From assembly GCA_016584305.1 (NCBI GenBank), contig JACEEZ010009492.1, positions 89,632 to 153,631 on the forward strand: 64,000 bases of DNA, read 5' to 3'. The DNA is from Chionoecetes opilio (taxonomy: Eukaryota > Arthropoda > Malacostraca > Decapoda > Majidae). Positions 1 through 12,012 of this stretch are shown here, piece by piece (the first letter of the stretch is position 1; each line of letters opens with the position of its first letter). The translations under genes were made by a program, and so were the position numbers. The notes beneath the pieces are model-generated. The model made no database searches, was not told the origin of the DNA, and saw only the letters and a program-made list of their open reading frames with translations.

Positions 1-94
1 GGTGAATTTGTAACTTCAAGGAATCGTTAAATATGCATTTGCACATCTGTCAATCGTTCAATCAATCTCCAGGCAGAGGGATATGACTTGGCCA

Positions 95-376
95 GGCAGG
101 GAGTAGGGAATGTGTGGGGTGAGGCAGGGAGTAGGTAGTTATGTGTGGGGGGTGAGGCAGGGAGTAGGTAGCAAAGTTGGCGTGAGGCAGGGAGTAGGTA
201 GCAAAGTTGGCGTGAGGCTGGGAGTAGGTAGTTGTGTTGGGGGCGTGAGGCTGGGAGTAGGTAGTTGTGTTGGGGGCGTGAGGCTGGGAGTAGGTAGTTG
301 TGTTGGGGGCGTGAGGCTGGGAGTAGGTAGTTGTGTTGGGGGCGTGAGGCTGGGAGTAGGTAGTCGTGTTGGGGGC
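95..376. repeat. G-rich minisatellite upstream of BiP
   Basis: Tandem units of 30-33 bp built on GTGAGGCTGGGAGTAGGTAG, ending either in a GTTGTGTTGGGGGC-like tail (33 bp) or a CAAAGTTGGC tail (30 bp). Unit lengths are multiples of three, so open frames run through both strands; these are repeat artefacts, not genes. It lies 170-450 bp before the BiP start codon. The + strand is G-rich with several G runs. Confidence 0.9.
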
Positions 377-400
377 GGGGAGAAGGGTGGGGGCGAGAGG

Positions 401-415
401 GTGACGTGTGGGGCG
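401..415 (+). promoter_or_regulatory. Candidate unfolded-protein-response element of BiP
   Basis: GTGACGTGTGGGGCG contains TGACGTG, the core of the UPRE bound by XBP1/ATF6-type bZIP factors, 145 bp before the BiP ATG. I found no canonical ERSE (CCAAT-N9-CCACG) nearby. Nearly the same 15-mer occurs at 25746. Function is inferred from the motif and from BiP being a classical UPR target. Confidence 0.45.
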
Positions 416-546
416 GTACAGTTATGTCGCCGGCCGCTATGTAGGTCATGGCGCAGAGGGACAGTCTTACTGGTGTCTGGAGGTAGTTCTTATTATACTG
501 TTTATGCCTCTAAAGTATATTAATGTAAGCTTTTAATTTACAGAAG

Positions 547-3358
547 ATGAGGTGTTGGGCAGCCCTCGCCCTGGTGGCCAGTGTTGCGGTGGTGGTCACT
601 GCCAATTCCAAGAAGGAAGAAGTGGGGACAGTGATCGGTATTGACCTTGGCACCACATACTCATGGTAAGCATTCCGCTGTGTTAAGGCACGTAGGGCTT
701 ACTTGGCAGGCTGATATTAGTCATGAATAAAATTAAATGTTGTGCAGCGCCACAGACCTATAACAAACGGTAAATTTCTAGTGTTTGCCCATACTCTCCC
801 ACTTCCCCCAAACAAGTTTGGAGACCTGTGGGAATGCTGGGTTTTCGGGTGGGGAACAAATTATGCGTCTGAAACACTTAATTTAAAATTTAAGTTGTGT
901 AGGGGGGGGGGGGCTAAAATTCCCTATATCTAGGGTAATTTCCTTATCTAAAGAAATTTCCATAACCAAAATTTACTTAACCTTGCTAAATTTAACATAA
1001 CCTAGCCGGGGGGGCTTTACCCACCGATAACCTAACTAAATCTAACTTACCGAAATCTAATCTGACTTACCCAAATATAACCTAACCTACCCCACCCAAA
1101 TATAACCTAACCTAGCCAAATATAACCTAACCTCTTAGCAGGGGGTTGGGGGGGGGGGGGTGACACTATGGTAATCATTATGTGAAGATAGTCAGGGTCA
1201 CACGTCTCTGGACTCTAAAGAAATCCAATGAATTTCCCCTAGATCTAGGGATTTTTAAAAACTAACTCAAAAGGTTGCGACGCAAATTTTGTACCCCAGC
1301 CAAATATCCAGCATTCCCCCAGGTCCTCAAGCTTGTTTAATGGGAGAGGGGGAGTATGGGCAAACACTAGAATAATACCTTAAAAATCCTTGGATATTGA
1401 TGGTTTTATTTGTGGTATATGGATTTTATTTGTGGTATATGGATAAGTTGCTATTGGTGAAAACAAAACATTTACCTGAATGATCTAACATGGTATTCTT
1501 TCTTCACAGTGTGGGAGTGTTCAAGAATGGCAGAGTTGAGATCATTGCGAATGACCAGGGCAACCGCATCACCCCCTCCTATGTGGCGTTCACTGCTGAT
1601 GGCGAGAGGCTCATTGGTGACTCTGCCAAGAACCAGCTCACCACTAACCCAGAGAACACCATTTTTGATGCCAAGCGACTCATTGGAAGAGAATGGGCGG
1701 ACAAGGCCGTTCAGCATGACATCCAGTTCTTCCCCTTCAAGGTCATAAGGAAAAACGACAAACCTCACATCCAGGTGACCACATCACAGGGAGAAAAGGT
1801 CTTTGCAGCAGAGGAGATCTCTGCCATGGTGCTTGGTAAGATGAAGGAAGTGGCAGAGGCTTATCTTGGCAAGACTATCACTCATGCTGTTGTCACTGTA
1901 CCTGCCTACTTCAACGATGCCCAGCGCCAGGCAACAAAGGATGCTGGCGTCATCGCTGGATTGACAGTCATGAGGATCATCAATGAACCGACCGCTGCTG
2001 CCATTGCATATGGTATTGATAAGAAGGATGGTGAGAAGAACATCCTTGTGTTTGATCTTGGCGGTGGTACCTTTGACGTCTCCCTGCTCACCATTGACTC
2101 TGGTGTGTTTGAGGTGGTGGCCACTAATGGTGACACTCATCTTGGTGGGGAGGACTTTGACCAGCGTGTCATGGACCACTTCATCAAGCTGTATAAGAAA
2201 AAGAAGGGAAAGGACATCAGAAAGGACAACCGTGCAGTGCAGAAGCTCCGCCGAGAAGTAGAGAAAGCAAAGAGGTCCCTGTCTGCCAGCCATCAAGTCA
2301 GGATTGAAATTGAATCTTTCTTTGAGGGAGAAGACTTCTCAGAGACACTGACTCGTGCCAAGTTTGAGGAGCTGAACATGGATCTCTTCAGGTCAACAAT
2401 GAAGCCAGTGCAAAAGGTGCTTGAGGACTCTGATTTGCAAAAGAAGGAAATCGATGAAATTGTTTTGGTTGGTGGTTCAACTCGTATTCCCAAGATCCAG
2501 CAGCTGGTAAAAGAATTCTTCAATGGCAAGGAACCATCCCGAGGCATTAACCCTGATGAGGCTGTTGCTTATGGTGCTGCTGTTCAAGCTGGTGTGCTGT
2601 CTGGAGAAGATGACACCAATGACCTTGTGCTGCTGGATGTCAACCCACTGACTCTTGGTATCGAGACTGTGGGTGGAGTCATGACCAAGCTTATCTCTCG
2701 TAACACTGTTATCCCCACAAAGAAGTCTCAAATATTCTCTACTGCCTCTGACAACCAGCACACAGTTACCATCCAGGTATTTGAGGGTGAGCGACCCATG
2801 ACCAAGGACAACCACATCCTCGGCAAGTTTGACCTGACAGGCATCCCCCCCGCTCCTCGTGGTGTGCCTCAAATTGAAGTGACCTTTGAAATTGATGCTA
2901 ATGGTATCCTCCAGGTTTCTGCTGAAGACAAGGGAACTGGTAACAAGGAGAAGATTGTAATCACAAATGATCAGAATCGCCTTACCCCAGAAGACATTGA
3001 GCGCATGATTAAGGATTCAGAGGTGTTTGCTGAAGAGGACAAGAAGCTAAAGGAGCGTGTTGAGTCCAGGAATGAGCTGGAGTCGTATGCTTACAGCTTA
3101 AAGAACCAGGTAAATGACAAGGAAAAGCTTGGAGCCAAGCTTTCTGATGAGGACAAGGAAAATATTGAGGGGGCTATTGATGAGAAAATTAAGTGGCTTG
3201 AGGACAACCCAGACTCGGAGGCTGAAGATTACAAGGCTCAGAAGAAGGAACTTGAGGACATTGTGCAGCCCATCATTGCCAAGCTATACCAGGGTGCAGG
3301 TGGCGCTCCTCCCACTGGCGAGGAGGGGGAGGAAGAGTTTGACAAAGACGAGTTGTAA
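547..3358 (+). CDS. HSPA5: Endoplasmic reticulum chaperone BiP (GRP78, Hsp70 family)
   Basis: Coding exons 547-665 and 1510-3358 (655 aa, the usual BiP length). BiP is the ATP-driven Hsp70 of the ER lumen: it binds unfolded chains, helps pull them through Sec61 and gates the stress sensors. Seen: signal peptide [19 protein letters not shown]; ATPase motifs [39 protein letters not shown] and [17 protein letters not shown]; interdomain and substrate domain beginning near [18 protein letters not shown]; acidic tail and C-terminal KDEL retrieval signal. The intron splits the Cys codon of TYSC: donor TCATG|GTAAGC, acceptor CTTCACAG|TGTGGG. The ATG is the first in frame with the signal peptide; TTTAATTTACAG just before it could be a 5'UTR acceptor. 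A MITE fills most of the intron. An 11-bp UPRE-like site lies upstream. Confidence 0.98.
769..1379. mobile_element. MITE family A, full copy in the BiP intron
   Basis: The left end begins GGTAAATTTCTAGTGTTTGC and the right end finishes CACTAGAATAATACC; the outer ~130 bp at each side are imperfect inverted repeats. The two ends are distinguishable and both recur in the copy at 18112-18959, which fixes the boundaries. The interior holds runs of CCTAA-like units (1090-1140) resembling the arthropod telomere pentamer. No coding capacity. Autonomous partner and superfamily unknown. Confidence 0.75.
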
Positions 3359-3530
3359 AGTTATTAGTTTATGGGGTAACTTATTGAGTTTGTAATGGAA
3401 GTACATTTTCTCATACATCATTAGGAAAGATTCAGCAGCTGCTCATCTCATGTTTGAATGAAAGGAGTTACACTTTTTAAGTATGTATGCACAAATCCAT
3501 TCCATGTGTGTGAACGGATGAACTGTTTAT

Positions 3531-3536
3531 AATAAA
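3531..3536 (+). terminator. BiP polyadenylation signal
   Basis: AATAAA 173 bp after the BiP stop codon, in a 3'UTR free of other features. Confidence 0.7.
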
Positions 3537-3539
3537 TGA

Positions 3540-4618
3540 TGCTTGAAAAAAGTTTTTTACCCCACTGGTGGCCTAGGATTGATAAGTGGCTATGTAATAT
3601 ACTTTTATTAGGTTGAAAACTACACTTGTTAAGAATTATATCACTAAGCCTTATTGCTGTCACACTTAAAAGTAGCCTAATTTCAATCAATATAATTTGT
3701 TTATCTTTAAATAAAGAAAGTACTTTATTTAAAGTACTTTATCTTTATTTAAAGTACTCTAACGAAGAATTCCATTAAAGTTGCTATACAGTATGGGCAA
3801 TAAATTAGTATTTACAGCCCACTTAAGAAATCTGCGCTTTTGTTAAAATGCAAGATATATTGCTGGGAATGTCTTTCAAAAACTGCAACATAAAATAAAT
3901 ACAAATTTTGGTAAGAAATTAAATAAGACTAATCCATAAATGTAGTGCCTAGAAAGCAATTGATAAGTTGATAAAGGTTGATAATGTTATGTGCAGAAAA
4001 GACTAACTTTTTGCCAGCATGATTATCCCTAATGATTAGAAAGGATTAACTGACTTGCTGTTGATAAATTAACTAAATATATATCATACTCGGTTGGTTA
4101 AGGGATCTATGGAGGTTCATTTAAAAGCTTTTATTTAAGTGAAAATTTGATTCTGAGAAAGCAATTACAATACTTGACAGGAACTTGGAGGTTGCATGGT
4201 AAAAACTTACTTCATTAAGAAAATAGAGTATGTACTGATGACGGATAATAGTAAACATAAGAGAAGATTAAGTGAGATGAGAAAAAAAGACGGACAAAAA
4301 TATTATGACGAACCAAGGAAATGCAAGTGTTGCACAACATGAGTGATAAAAAGTTAAGATTGGTTTATGAAAGCTTTCTTTAAGGATGTAATGGCGTGGG
4401 AAAATTATGGCGATTTGGAATAAGTTGTGAGGTAAGGATGTGTGATGTCCGGACGTGTAAGGAGATGAAAGCAAATGTATGTAAATTATTGTTCAATATT
4501 TCTTTTTGCAGAGGATACAGTTCAGATTGGAGAAAATAAGTGACTACAATTGTAAACTGGTTTAATGTGTGAAGATGACGCAAACTAATGGTGAATGTTA
4601 AGAAAACTAAGGTGATAG
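3540..4618. other. AT-rich intergenic DNA, no gene seen
   Basis: Contains a short imperfect direct repeat of a TTTATTTAAAGTACT-like sequence near 3700-3760 but no exon-like signal, homology or repeat family that I recognise. Confidence 0.6.
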
Positions 4619-5093
4619 TGTAAAGTGGCTTTTTGGTATGTCACTTTTAGGGTGAGCAGAAACAGGTAACTGCTTTGATAGTGGTTTATTAACTTGGGTA
4701 AAAAGGTAACACAGGTAAGGTTGGTGTAAGGTGACTCGCTGACTGGTGAGTTGCTCCTGCCGTGGATTTGGATGGCTTGTGACTTGAAGGCTTGTGAGTT
4801 GCTGGTACGGAGGTCTGTGTTCAAGTGTCTTGTCTCTACAAGAGATCCTTTATAAAGAGCCAAGACTCAAGACCTGACACCTGATGATCTGACGACCTGA
4901 CATCTAATCCCTTAATGGGCAGTCGGCGAGATCATAGGTGATGTCGCCATGAAAAGTGGGAGGCGAGTACGAGGAAAAGGCATTGAGAGAGAGGCGTGAC
5001 CTGACGGGTAATTAACCAGGTGTTCCAGGACCAGACATCAAGTATACAGAACACGGTTGAACACAGTTGAACACCAATAATACTAATACTACA
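4619..5093. repeat. Left LTR
   Basis: TG...CA-bounded direct repeat partner of 5906-6426. Confidence 0.85.
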
Positions 5094-5437
5094 TATGCTC
5101 GGTGACGCTACCCGAGATGTCCATCTCGTCAAAAGGAATAATCATGAACTGAACAAAGGAGATGGCATGGTACACAAGACATGAGTACGAGAAAAGAAAA
5201 ATATTGAGACAATACAATCCTATGTACAAAATTACATCATAAGGTACATGGATAAGAGAGAAACGAGTTACTTCTGGGAGTGGAGTGGTGTTATTAGACG
5301 TAGAAGCGTCTGTGGCTACATACGCGACGAAAGTCTTACGTTTTCGTTTTGAACGAGAAAGACGACCAGCGGAACGACGACATGGTCTGGATGGTGAATG
5401 TTGGTTAGGCATTGCAAGTGGAGAACTAGGAATGGAG

Positions 5438-5566
5438 AACACTTGTATCAGAGATTTGTCAGTAGGAGTGCATGTGGAATATTGTTGCCTTGTGAACGAA
5501 AACACTTGTATCAGAGATTTGTCAGTAGGAGTGCATGTGGAATATTGTTGCCTTGTGAACGAATGT
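5438..5566. repeat. 62-bp tandem duplication inside the LTR element
   Basis: Two adjacent near-identical copies, each beginning AACACTTGTATCAGAGATTT. Farther right (5595-5700) a ~39-bp GTGGATGTGGTGGTGGACGC unit is repeated three times. Both lie in the non-coding interior. Confidence 0.85.
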
Positions 5567-5905
5567 TTGGAGAGGTGGAACAGGTGGAAGCGGGCAACGT
5601 CGCGTGGATGTGGTGGTGGACGCGGCAGGCGTGGAGCGTCACGTGGATGTGGTGGTGGACGCGGTAGGCGTGGAGCGTCACGTGGATGCGGAGGTGGAAG
5701 GCCTCGGTGGTGGATGTGGTGGAGGAGGCGGCAGCGTTGTCCCACGTGGAGGAAAGTGGACGAAACGGCGCGGTCTTTTAGTGTGGAGTTGTGGACGATG
5801 TTGAATTACGCAGCGTCGAAGTCTGGGCGGCGTAGGTGGAAGCGATGTGGCGGTGTGGCGTTGAAGTGATTAACCTGTTACCATATCCCACTTGCTGTCA
5901 CCATG

Positions 5906-6426
5906 TGTAAAGTGGCTTTTTGGTATGTCACTTTTAGGGTGAGCAGAAACAGGTAACTGCTTTGATAGTGGTTTATTAACTTGGGTAAAAAGGTAACACA
6001 GGTAAGGTTGGTGTAAGGTGACTCGCTGACTGGTGAGTTGCTCCTGCCGTGGATTTGGATGGCTTGTGACTTGAAGGCTTGTGAGTTGCTGGTACGGAGG
6101 TCTGTGTTCAAGTGTCTTGTCTCTACAAGAGATCCTTTATAAAGAGCCAAGACTCAAGACCTGACACCTGATGATCTGACTACCTGACGATCTGACTACC
6201 TGACACCTGATGATCTGACGACCTGACATCTAATCCCTTAATGGGCAGTCGGCGAGATCATAGGTGATGTCGCCATGAAAAGTGGGAGGCGAGTACGAGG
6301 AAAAGGCATTAAGAGAGAGGCGTGACCTGACGGGTAATTAACCAGGTGTTCCAGGACCAGACATCAAGTATACAGAACACAGAACACGGTTGAACACAGT
6401 TGAACACCAATAATACTAATACTACA
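5906..6426. repeat. Right LTR
   Basis: Partner of 4619-5093, longer by the internal duplication near 6180-6220. Confidence 0.85.
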
Positions 6427-6899
6427 TAGTTTATTAAAGAAGTAAAAATGAAGTTAGATTTTGAGATCTCATATATGTAGAGTAAGAGTTGAGTGTCAAA
6501 GGAAATGTGAAATTATGCAGATTGGGTCAAGATTGGAAGAGGTGCAAGTATGGAGGGTGAGATGAGAGAGAAAGAGCACTGCAAGGGAGGAAAGTAATGG
6601 GATCCCTGGGACGTATGATGAAAGGAAAAGAAAGAGTGAGCATGGGTATAAAAATGGGACAGATGCAATATTGTACTGACTCACATATTCAAGTGAGATT
6701 AGGGTGTGGAATGCAAAAGCAAAGGTCAAGGATCCAAGCATTTGAATGAGTTATTAGATAAGGGCCTGTGATGTGAGACGGGCTTGGGGCTCGGTAGGCA
6801 ATCCACCTAAGGAAGAAAGACAACTGACAACAAACCCAGGCAGGTGGGTCTCATTAACCATGGTAGGCAATCCACCTAAGCCCTCAGCCAAAAATTGGG

Positions 6900-7990
6900 G
6901 TTGCCTAGCAGGAAGAGCATCCGGGGTATAAAACTCGTACCACAAACTTAAATGATGAACGCTGACAATAGAATTGGATGTGTAGCATCGACCGTCTAAC
7001 CTTAGAAGTCATAAATCTGATGTTAAACAGAAATATGCTGATGCCTGTAGTGTGAGAAGAATGGATGATGAAAGTGTAAATAACAGGATTAGTATGTCCA
7101 GTACAGGTGAAGGAATTAAATGTGGAGTGGTTAAGCGGGCACAGCATAGGATTCTGAAGTGGTTTGGTTATATAGAAAGAAGGACAGAAAGTAAGATGAC
7201 TATGAAAGTATGTATTCATGTAGTGGATGCAATGGGTATTAGAGGACAACCCCCATTGTAATGGAATCATAGAGTGTGAGAGAATGAGGTAAGAGAAGCA
7301 TAAGAGCTTGCAGGGAGATCCTAGGAACGCGCGTCAAGAGTTAGATACAGATACATGGTTCAGTCTAATGCAAACTGGGAAACATGGAGGAAGAGGCACA
7401 GGAAAGAGGTTTGTAAGGGGAAAAGAAGTAGGATCTTAGGGATGTAGGATGAAAGGTAGGACAGTAAGCATGAAGATAAAGATAAAAAAGGTACCATGTG
7501 ATGGCATGATAGCACCAACACTAACATAATATTATGCAGTGATACATGAATATAGAATGAAGGTCTGAGGTCTAGGATCCAGGTAGAGCAGATGAGCGAT
7601 TTGAGAGGTGCTTGTGGTTTGAATAGGATGGATGGTGAATGCGATGAAAATGTGTATGGAAAGTTGGGTATGTCTATAATGAGGATGCTAGATAAATTCA
7701 TGGATGGGGATGAAGTGGATGTAGGTAGTATTAAGTAACAGGAACTACCTCGTGTAGGTCTCACGGCCTCTTGTAGCTTCCTTATTTTCTTATGTCTAAG
7801 AAAGGTGAAGGAATGAACTATGGAGTGGTAGAGGTGGTTAAAAGTAGAACTCTAGAGTTTCATAATCACTCAAGTGAGATTGGAAAGGAAGGAAATGAGA
7901 AGGACGATTTCCATGAGTAGGGTGGATGCTGTGGGTGTTAGAGGAAGGACTCCTACAATATGACAGGACAAAGTGTTGGAATACTTGAGG
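6900..7990 (+). pseudogene. Decayed non-LTR retrotransposon fragments
   Basis: Two degraded, partly overlapping copies. At 7052-7261 the frame reads GEGIKCGVVKRAQHR...LKWFGYIERR, the pattern that follows the reverse transcriptase palm in many LINE proteins (a hydrophobic LxWFGHxxR motif then a basic tail). A second, worse copy starts near 7805. Stops and frameshifts throughout. Part of a 5' region of perhaps the same family is at 55380. Confidence 0.5.
7738..7794. repeat. Dispersed short repeat (CTACACGxGGTAGTTCCTGT family)
   Basis: About 57 bp containing GGTCTCACGGCCTCTTGTAG followed by a CTTATTTTCTTATG tail. Related copies lie at 22535-22592 and, inverted, at 23153-23218; a partial one is at 25531-25564. 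Confidence 0.75.
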
Positions 7991-8259
7991 GGGCACAGGA
8001 ATAGGAAATCTGAGAGGAGTGCAAGAGTAGGGTATATGAACAGAAGCACGGGGGAACTCTTCTGTCATGGCTACCCCCTTGAGGGAGTTTCCAAGAACAG
8101 GCATCGGAGTAGATTACATTAGATTTTTCAACACTGCACTCAGTCATAAAATCACAGGGTGTTAAGACTATTTACAGCCAGCAACTGCCTCTTCAAGAAA
8201 GCAGTACTGGTAACTAAAAGGTGTGCTATATCAGCCTCAAACTCACATATCAACATGCC

Positions 8260-11200
8260 TCAAGATGCAGTAGTTCTATCCTTCACACAAGTACTGTTAA
8301 GTTGGTCAGCTTGCTCTACAGCTTCTGATAGTGCTTCACAGTGCCTCTGAAGATTCTCTGGAATTTTCTCCATTCCATAATAAGCACCTGAAACAATGTT
8401 AGAAAGGTTTTAGCAATTAAAGATCAACATATAATAATTAACTACATGTTACCATATTTTTTTTTAGCAATACAATGGCATAAAAAAAGGGAACATGAGA
8501 GTGAGCACAGCTGTATTTCACCTGCAATGCTGCCAGCCATAGATGCAATAGTGTCTGTGTCTCCTCCTAGGCTGATGGCGTAGTGCAGAGTTCTTTGAAA
8601 CTCATTTTCAGCCTGAAATGATAGGCATAATCACAAGAGCAGTTTAGTTCAATGATTAAATTAATATTTCCTACACTTTCACTACGTAATTGTCAGGCAT
8701 GTGTAATCAAACATAGAAAACATATATCCAACACGTAACTTGTTCAATTTCCATTGAAGAAATTTGTTTTAAAGATTTCCAAAACAAATGCAAGTTACAA
8801 GTTTACCTCTATGTTGGGGATGGGATATGAAGCTCTGACGAAGGAATAAATGGCAGTTGGCACAGACTCATGGGCGGAAATGTTCACTCCCAACTCGTCC
8901 TCCACCTGGTCTCTATCAATAGATTCCTTGCGTTCCAGCAGCTCCAGAACTTTCTCCAGCTTCTTGACATACACAAAAGGTTCTTCTCCCTCATCAATAA
9001 TACTGAAAAGCATGTTGAACTTGAAGGGTGCAACTTATTAAGTGTATCATTTTACAGTAATAAATATTTTTTTGCAATGCAACAGTATAGATCATAACAT
9101 CTCATTCAGATGCAGAATGTCAACCAGGTAACAGAGCAGTGAAAATATTTACGGAAATTGGTAAATTAATTGAATAATGTTTGTGTGAGGAGAAACCTGC
9201 AAATTAATGTTGGCAAAAGTAAAGTGATGGTATTTGAGAAAAGAGAGAGTGAAGTAGTAGCTGAGTTTGCAAAGCAGGACTAGACTAGTAACATACTCAT
9301 CCTTTGTAAGCTGCTCAACTTTCTTCATTTTTTTTATGAGATTTTCTATAAAAATGACACAATTCAGGTCATTCTTTGGGGTATGCAGAGCCTCGTGTAC
9401 TGCCAGGCACTGAAATGAAAGGTTTATTGTAAGTCCATATCCACAAGCTGTGATCAAATTTGAAAAAAATCTTAACAAATCAATAATGGGGAGTGTAGTA
9501 ACAATAGGTTTCAGCTTTCAAAATATAAGACTTGGAACTTTCTAAAAAATTTGAACCTTCAGTACTAATTCTTTTAATCAATTCATTCCATGAGCACTGG
9601 AAATCATTTCACTAATGCAGTATTACTTGTAGCACTTAAATCACCTTACCACAGAGGAAGTACGTACATACACATTTTATACTTTGCATAAACAAAACTT
9701 CTATCTTTCTTAAGTTCTTTACTTAAGTACTTTCTTAAGTACTTTTATGCATTGTGGCGGAGGATTTAAACATTGGGAATCACCTGAAGTACTGCTCCGT
9801 TGTAGCCCAGCCTGTTGGCGTGTGTGAGGAGAGCCATGTCTTTGGCGGTGTCCACAAGCTCCTGCTCAGTAGAGGCGTGGCAGAAAAGAGCAATGGGAGC
9901 AACCCGCATAGCACCTGAAAGGCGAAGTCAAGGTTTGATTTTCACAACATGACTGCACTATAATAAATATTACTGCACTATATTGGAATGAATGCAGACA
10001 AGGGTTTTGGGCAAGCAACACCTTAAATGTTTTTTGTTCTACACTCCTGCTAATGAGAAATTCAGTATATGGTGTAAGTGCTACCAAGTCTAACAGACCA
10101 GTAACCCATTCAGCAAGATTGAACCATCAGGGCAGTAAAAGAGCTGGCTTTCTGTTCTTCTCTGACTATAATTCAGTAAAACACAAATGCCATCTGCATC
10201 CTGGATGAATGGAACACTTAAGCCTTGAGGTGAAAATGATAATCTGATGTGAAAGTGATGACCTTTGCAAATTTTTTTTATGTAATTGCTTAAAAGGAAC
10301 ATTTACAGTAAAATCATCTGTTATGTTTCCATGCAACACACCTGTTCCATAACTTTGAAAATATACCAAGAAACATTTTTTTTTGCATTCTAACCTCCAT
10401 TTCCATAAGAACCACGGCCATTGAATTGCATTGCGGCAGGACTGTACACATCTCTGAACTTGGTAGCCCGGAGCACAGCAAACACATCAACAACATTACT
10501 GCCATACCCTCGTTTTGGTTCAGCAAAGAATTCTTTTACAAACCTGAAAAAAAAAAATGTATCAACTGATGACTTCTTTATCAACAATCACGACCAGTTT
10601 AATCTATTTTTCACTTCTACTAACTTGTTAAGTTATGTAACTCATGATTGATCCTGTCGGGCATTCTATTAATCCCAGTCATCCAGAAGGCTGTGTGTAT
10701 GCATGACATGGATGGGATAATATTCAAAGTAAAGGATAAGTTTTGTAATGGCAATATTGCATATACAAAAATCAACCACAGTGATAGGCTTTAGCGCAGT
10801 GAGAGGCAATCTACTTGGCCAGCTATTGGTAATGACACCTAAAGCTAAGCGTTTGAAGCTAAATGCTTGCAACTCTTGTGGCTTTGTGTTTTATCTGCAT
10901 GATCTAGTACATTTTTGTGATAACACTCAACCCTCACACACTCTGGTGGCACCAATTAGGTGCGATAGTTGATGGTTGGGTATAATTCATAACAGTTTTT
11001 TTTATTTTAAGAGCTAACAAAGCAGGCATGAGGATGACGAGCAGAAGTAGGATTCTCAGCTATGAGATAAAACAATGTATGCTAGTCGCTATACTCCCAT
11101 AGTGTAATCCCTCGGCCCTCAAGCCCTGGTATCAACTTGGCGTGTAAGTGAGAGAAACCTCACTAACCAACCTCAGGAGTTGAAGAAGGAAACAAACAAA

Positions 11201-12012
11201 AAAAGGAAGAAAAAAACCCATATATATATTTGATATTGTACTTGTCAGCACTTGGCGGCTTTGAGCTAATTCGACCAATTGCTCCCGATCGGGCCCCACG
11301 CCTTAGAGAGCCTGCACGAGGCTTATCTACTCTACTCTTGTGAGATACTACTACTCACATGCACTTTCTTTGTACACATTTTGATTGCTTTCCATTCTGC
11401 CATAGTGATTATAAATTCTAAGATAAACTTTGCACTGTATCTCAAAGATTCTAAAACCTTGGCTGTGAGCCTGGGAGGGTCCTGCAAAAAAAAAAAAAAT
11501 TAGGCCCTCCAGCTGATACCTGTAATGCAGCAGGTTTCATTCCTTCTAATAATGGTACCTGGAAATAAGGTTACCTTTTGGCCATATCTTGAGCAACGTA
11601 TCCTTTCTCCTCGATGAGAGAAAGGGCCACACATCTCATCATGGCTGTGTCATCAGTGTATGGTTTGTATGGTACTGAAACAAATATACAGGATACTGTT
11701 ACTCTGCTACTGAGGCTTAACTAAGAACATGACACAAGGGACAAAATATATCAATCTTTACAGATGATTAATGACATATACATATTTTCATGTTCATATT
11801 ATATTCAAAGACACAAACCATTAACTTCAAACATTCTAAACCTTACCCTTCAGGTTTGGGTCATTAAGTCTCTTGAAGTAAGTGTTGAGCATTGTGGGCG
11901 AGGCTCTTGGTTCTCCCTCAAACGGTGCCCCCAGACAGTCCCCCATGAGGCCCCCCACCAGGCAGCCACGGAACCTCCCGGCCATCACCTCCACAGCCTC
12001 GACCAAAGCCAT
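8260..12012 (-). CDS. ADPRS: ADP-ribosylserine hydrolase ARH3
   Basis: Eight exons, - strand: 12012-11847, 11674-11575, 10543-10395, 9914-9784, 9409-9297, 9002-8807, 8612-8522, 8387-8260. All junctions are GT-AG and all phases agree, giving 357 aa (human ARH3 is 363). ARH3 removes ADP-ribose from serine after DNA damage, and degrades PAR, in nucleus, cytosol and mitochondria. Seen: N-terminal GRFRGCLVGGLMGDCLGAPF; YTDDTAM, whose acidic residues bind Mg2+; FNGRGSYGNGGAMRVAPIAL; HANRLGYNGAVLQ; HESVPTAIYSFVRA; and ISLGGDTDTIASMAG with the second metal-binding cluster, then GAYYGMEKIP. Start chosen at the ATG right after a CTTGTGTTCAG|G acceptor, implying a 5'UTR exon farther right that I could not locate. 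No AATAAA was obvious after the stop. Confidence 0.95.

Larger units (their letters stand above)
4619..6426 (-). mobile_element. Short non-autonomous LTR retrotransposon (TRIM-like)
   Basis: Two near-identical direct repeats, 4619-5093 (475 bp) and 5906-6426 (521 bp), start TGTAAAG and end ACTACA. They flank only 812 bp. Read on the - strand, the 5' LTR is followed directly by TGGTGACAGCAAGTGGGAT, the position and style of a tRNA primer-binding site. The interior encodes no gag, protease or reverse transcriptase, only a repeat-driven proline/arginine-rich frame. The right LTR carries an extra ~39-bp duplication of a CTGACGACCTGA-like string and a short AACACAG insertion; otherwise differences are few, so the insertion looks recent. 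ATAG flanks both sides if the LTR is ended one base early; the target duplication is therefore ambiguous. Confidence 0.8.

Noticed and set aside
110..523. Open frames on both strands through the minisatellite
   Set aside because: Produced by repeat units that are multiples of three.
1784..2872. Several long open frames on the strand opposite BiP
   Set aside because: They are antisense shadows of a highly codon-biased Hsp70 exon with no homology of their own.
5089..5869. Open frames of 218 aa (-) and 194 aa (+)
   Set aside because: Lie inside the LTR element, driven by tandem repeats, and cross the LTR edge; no domain recognised.
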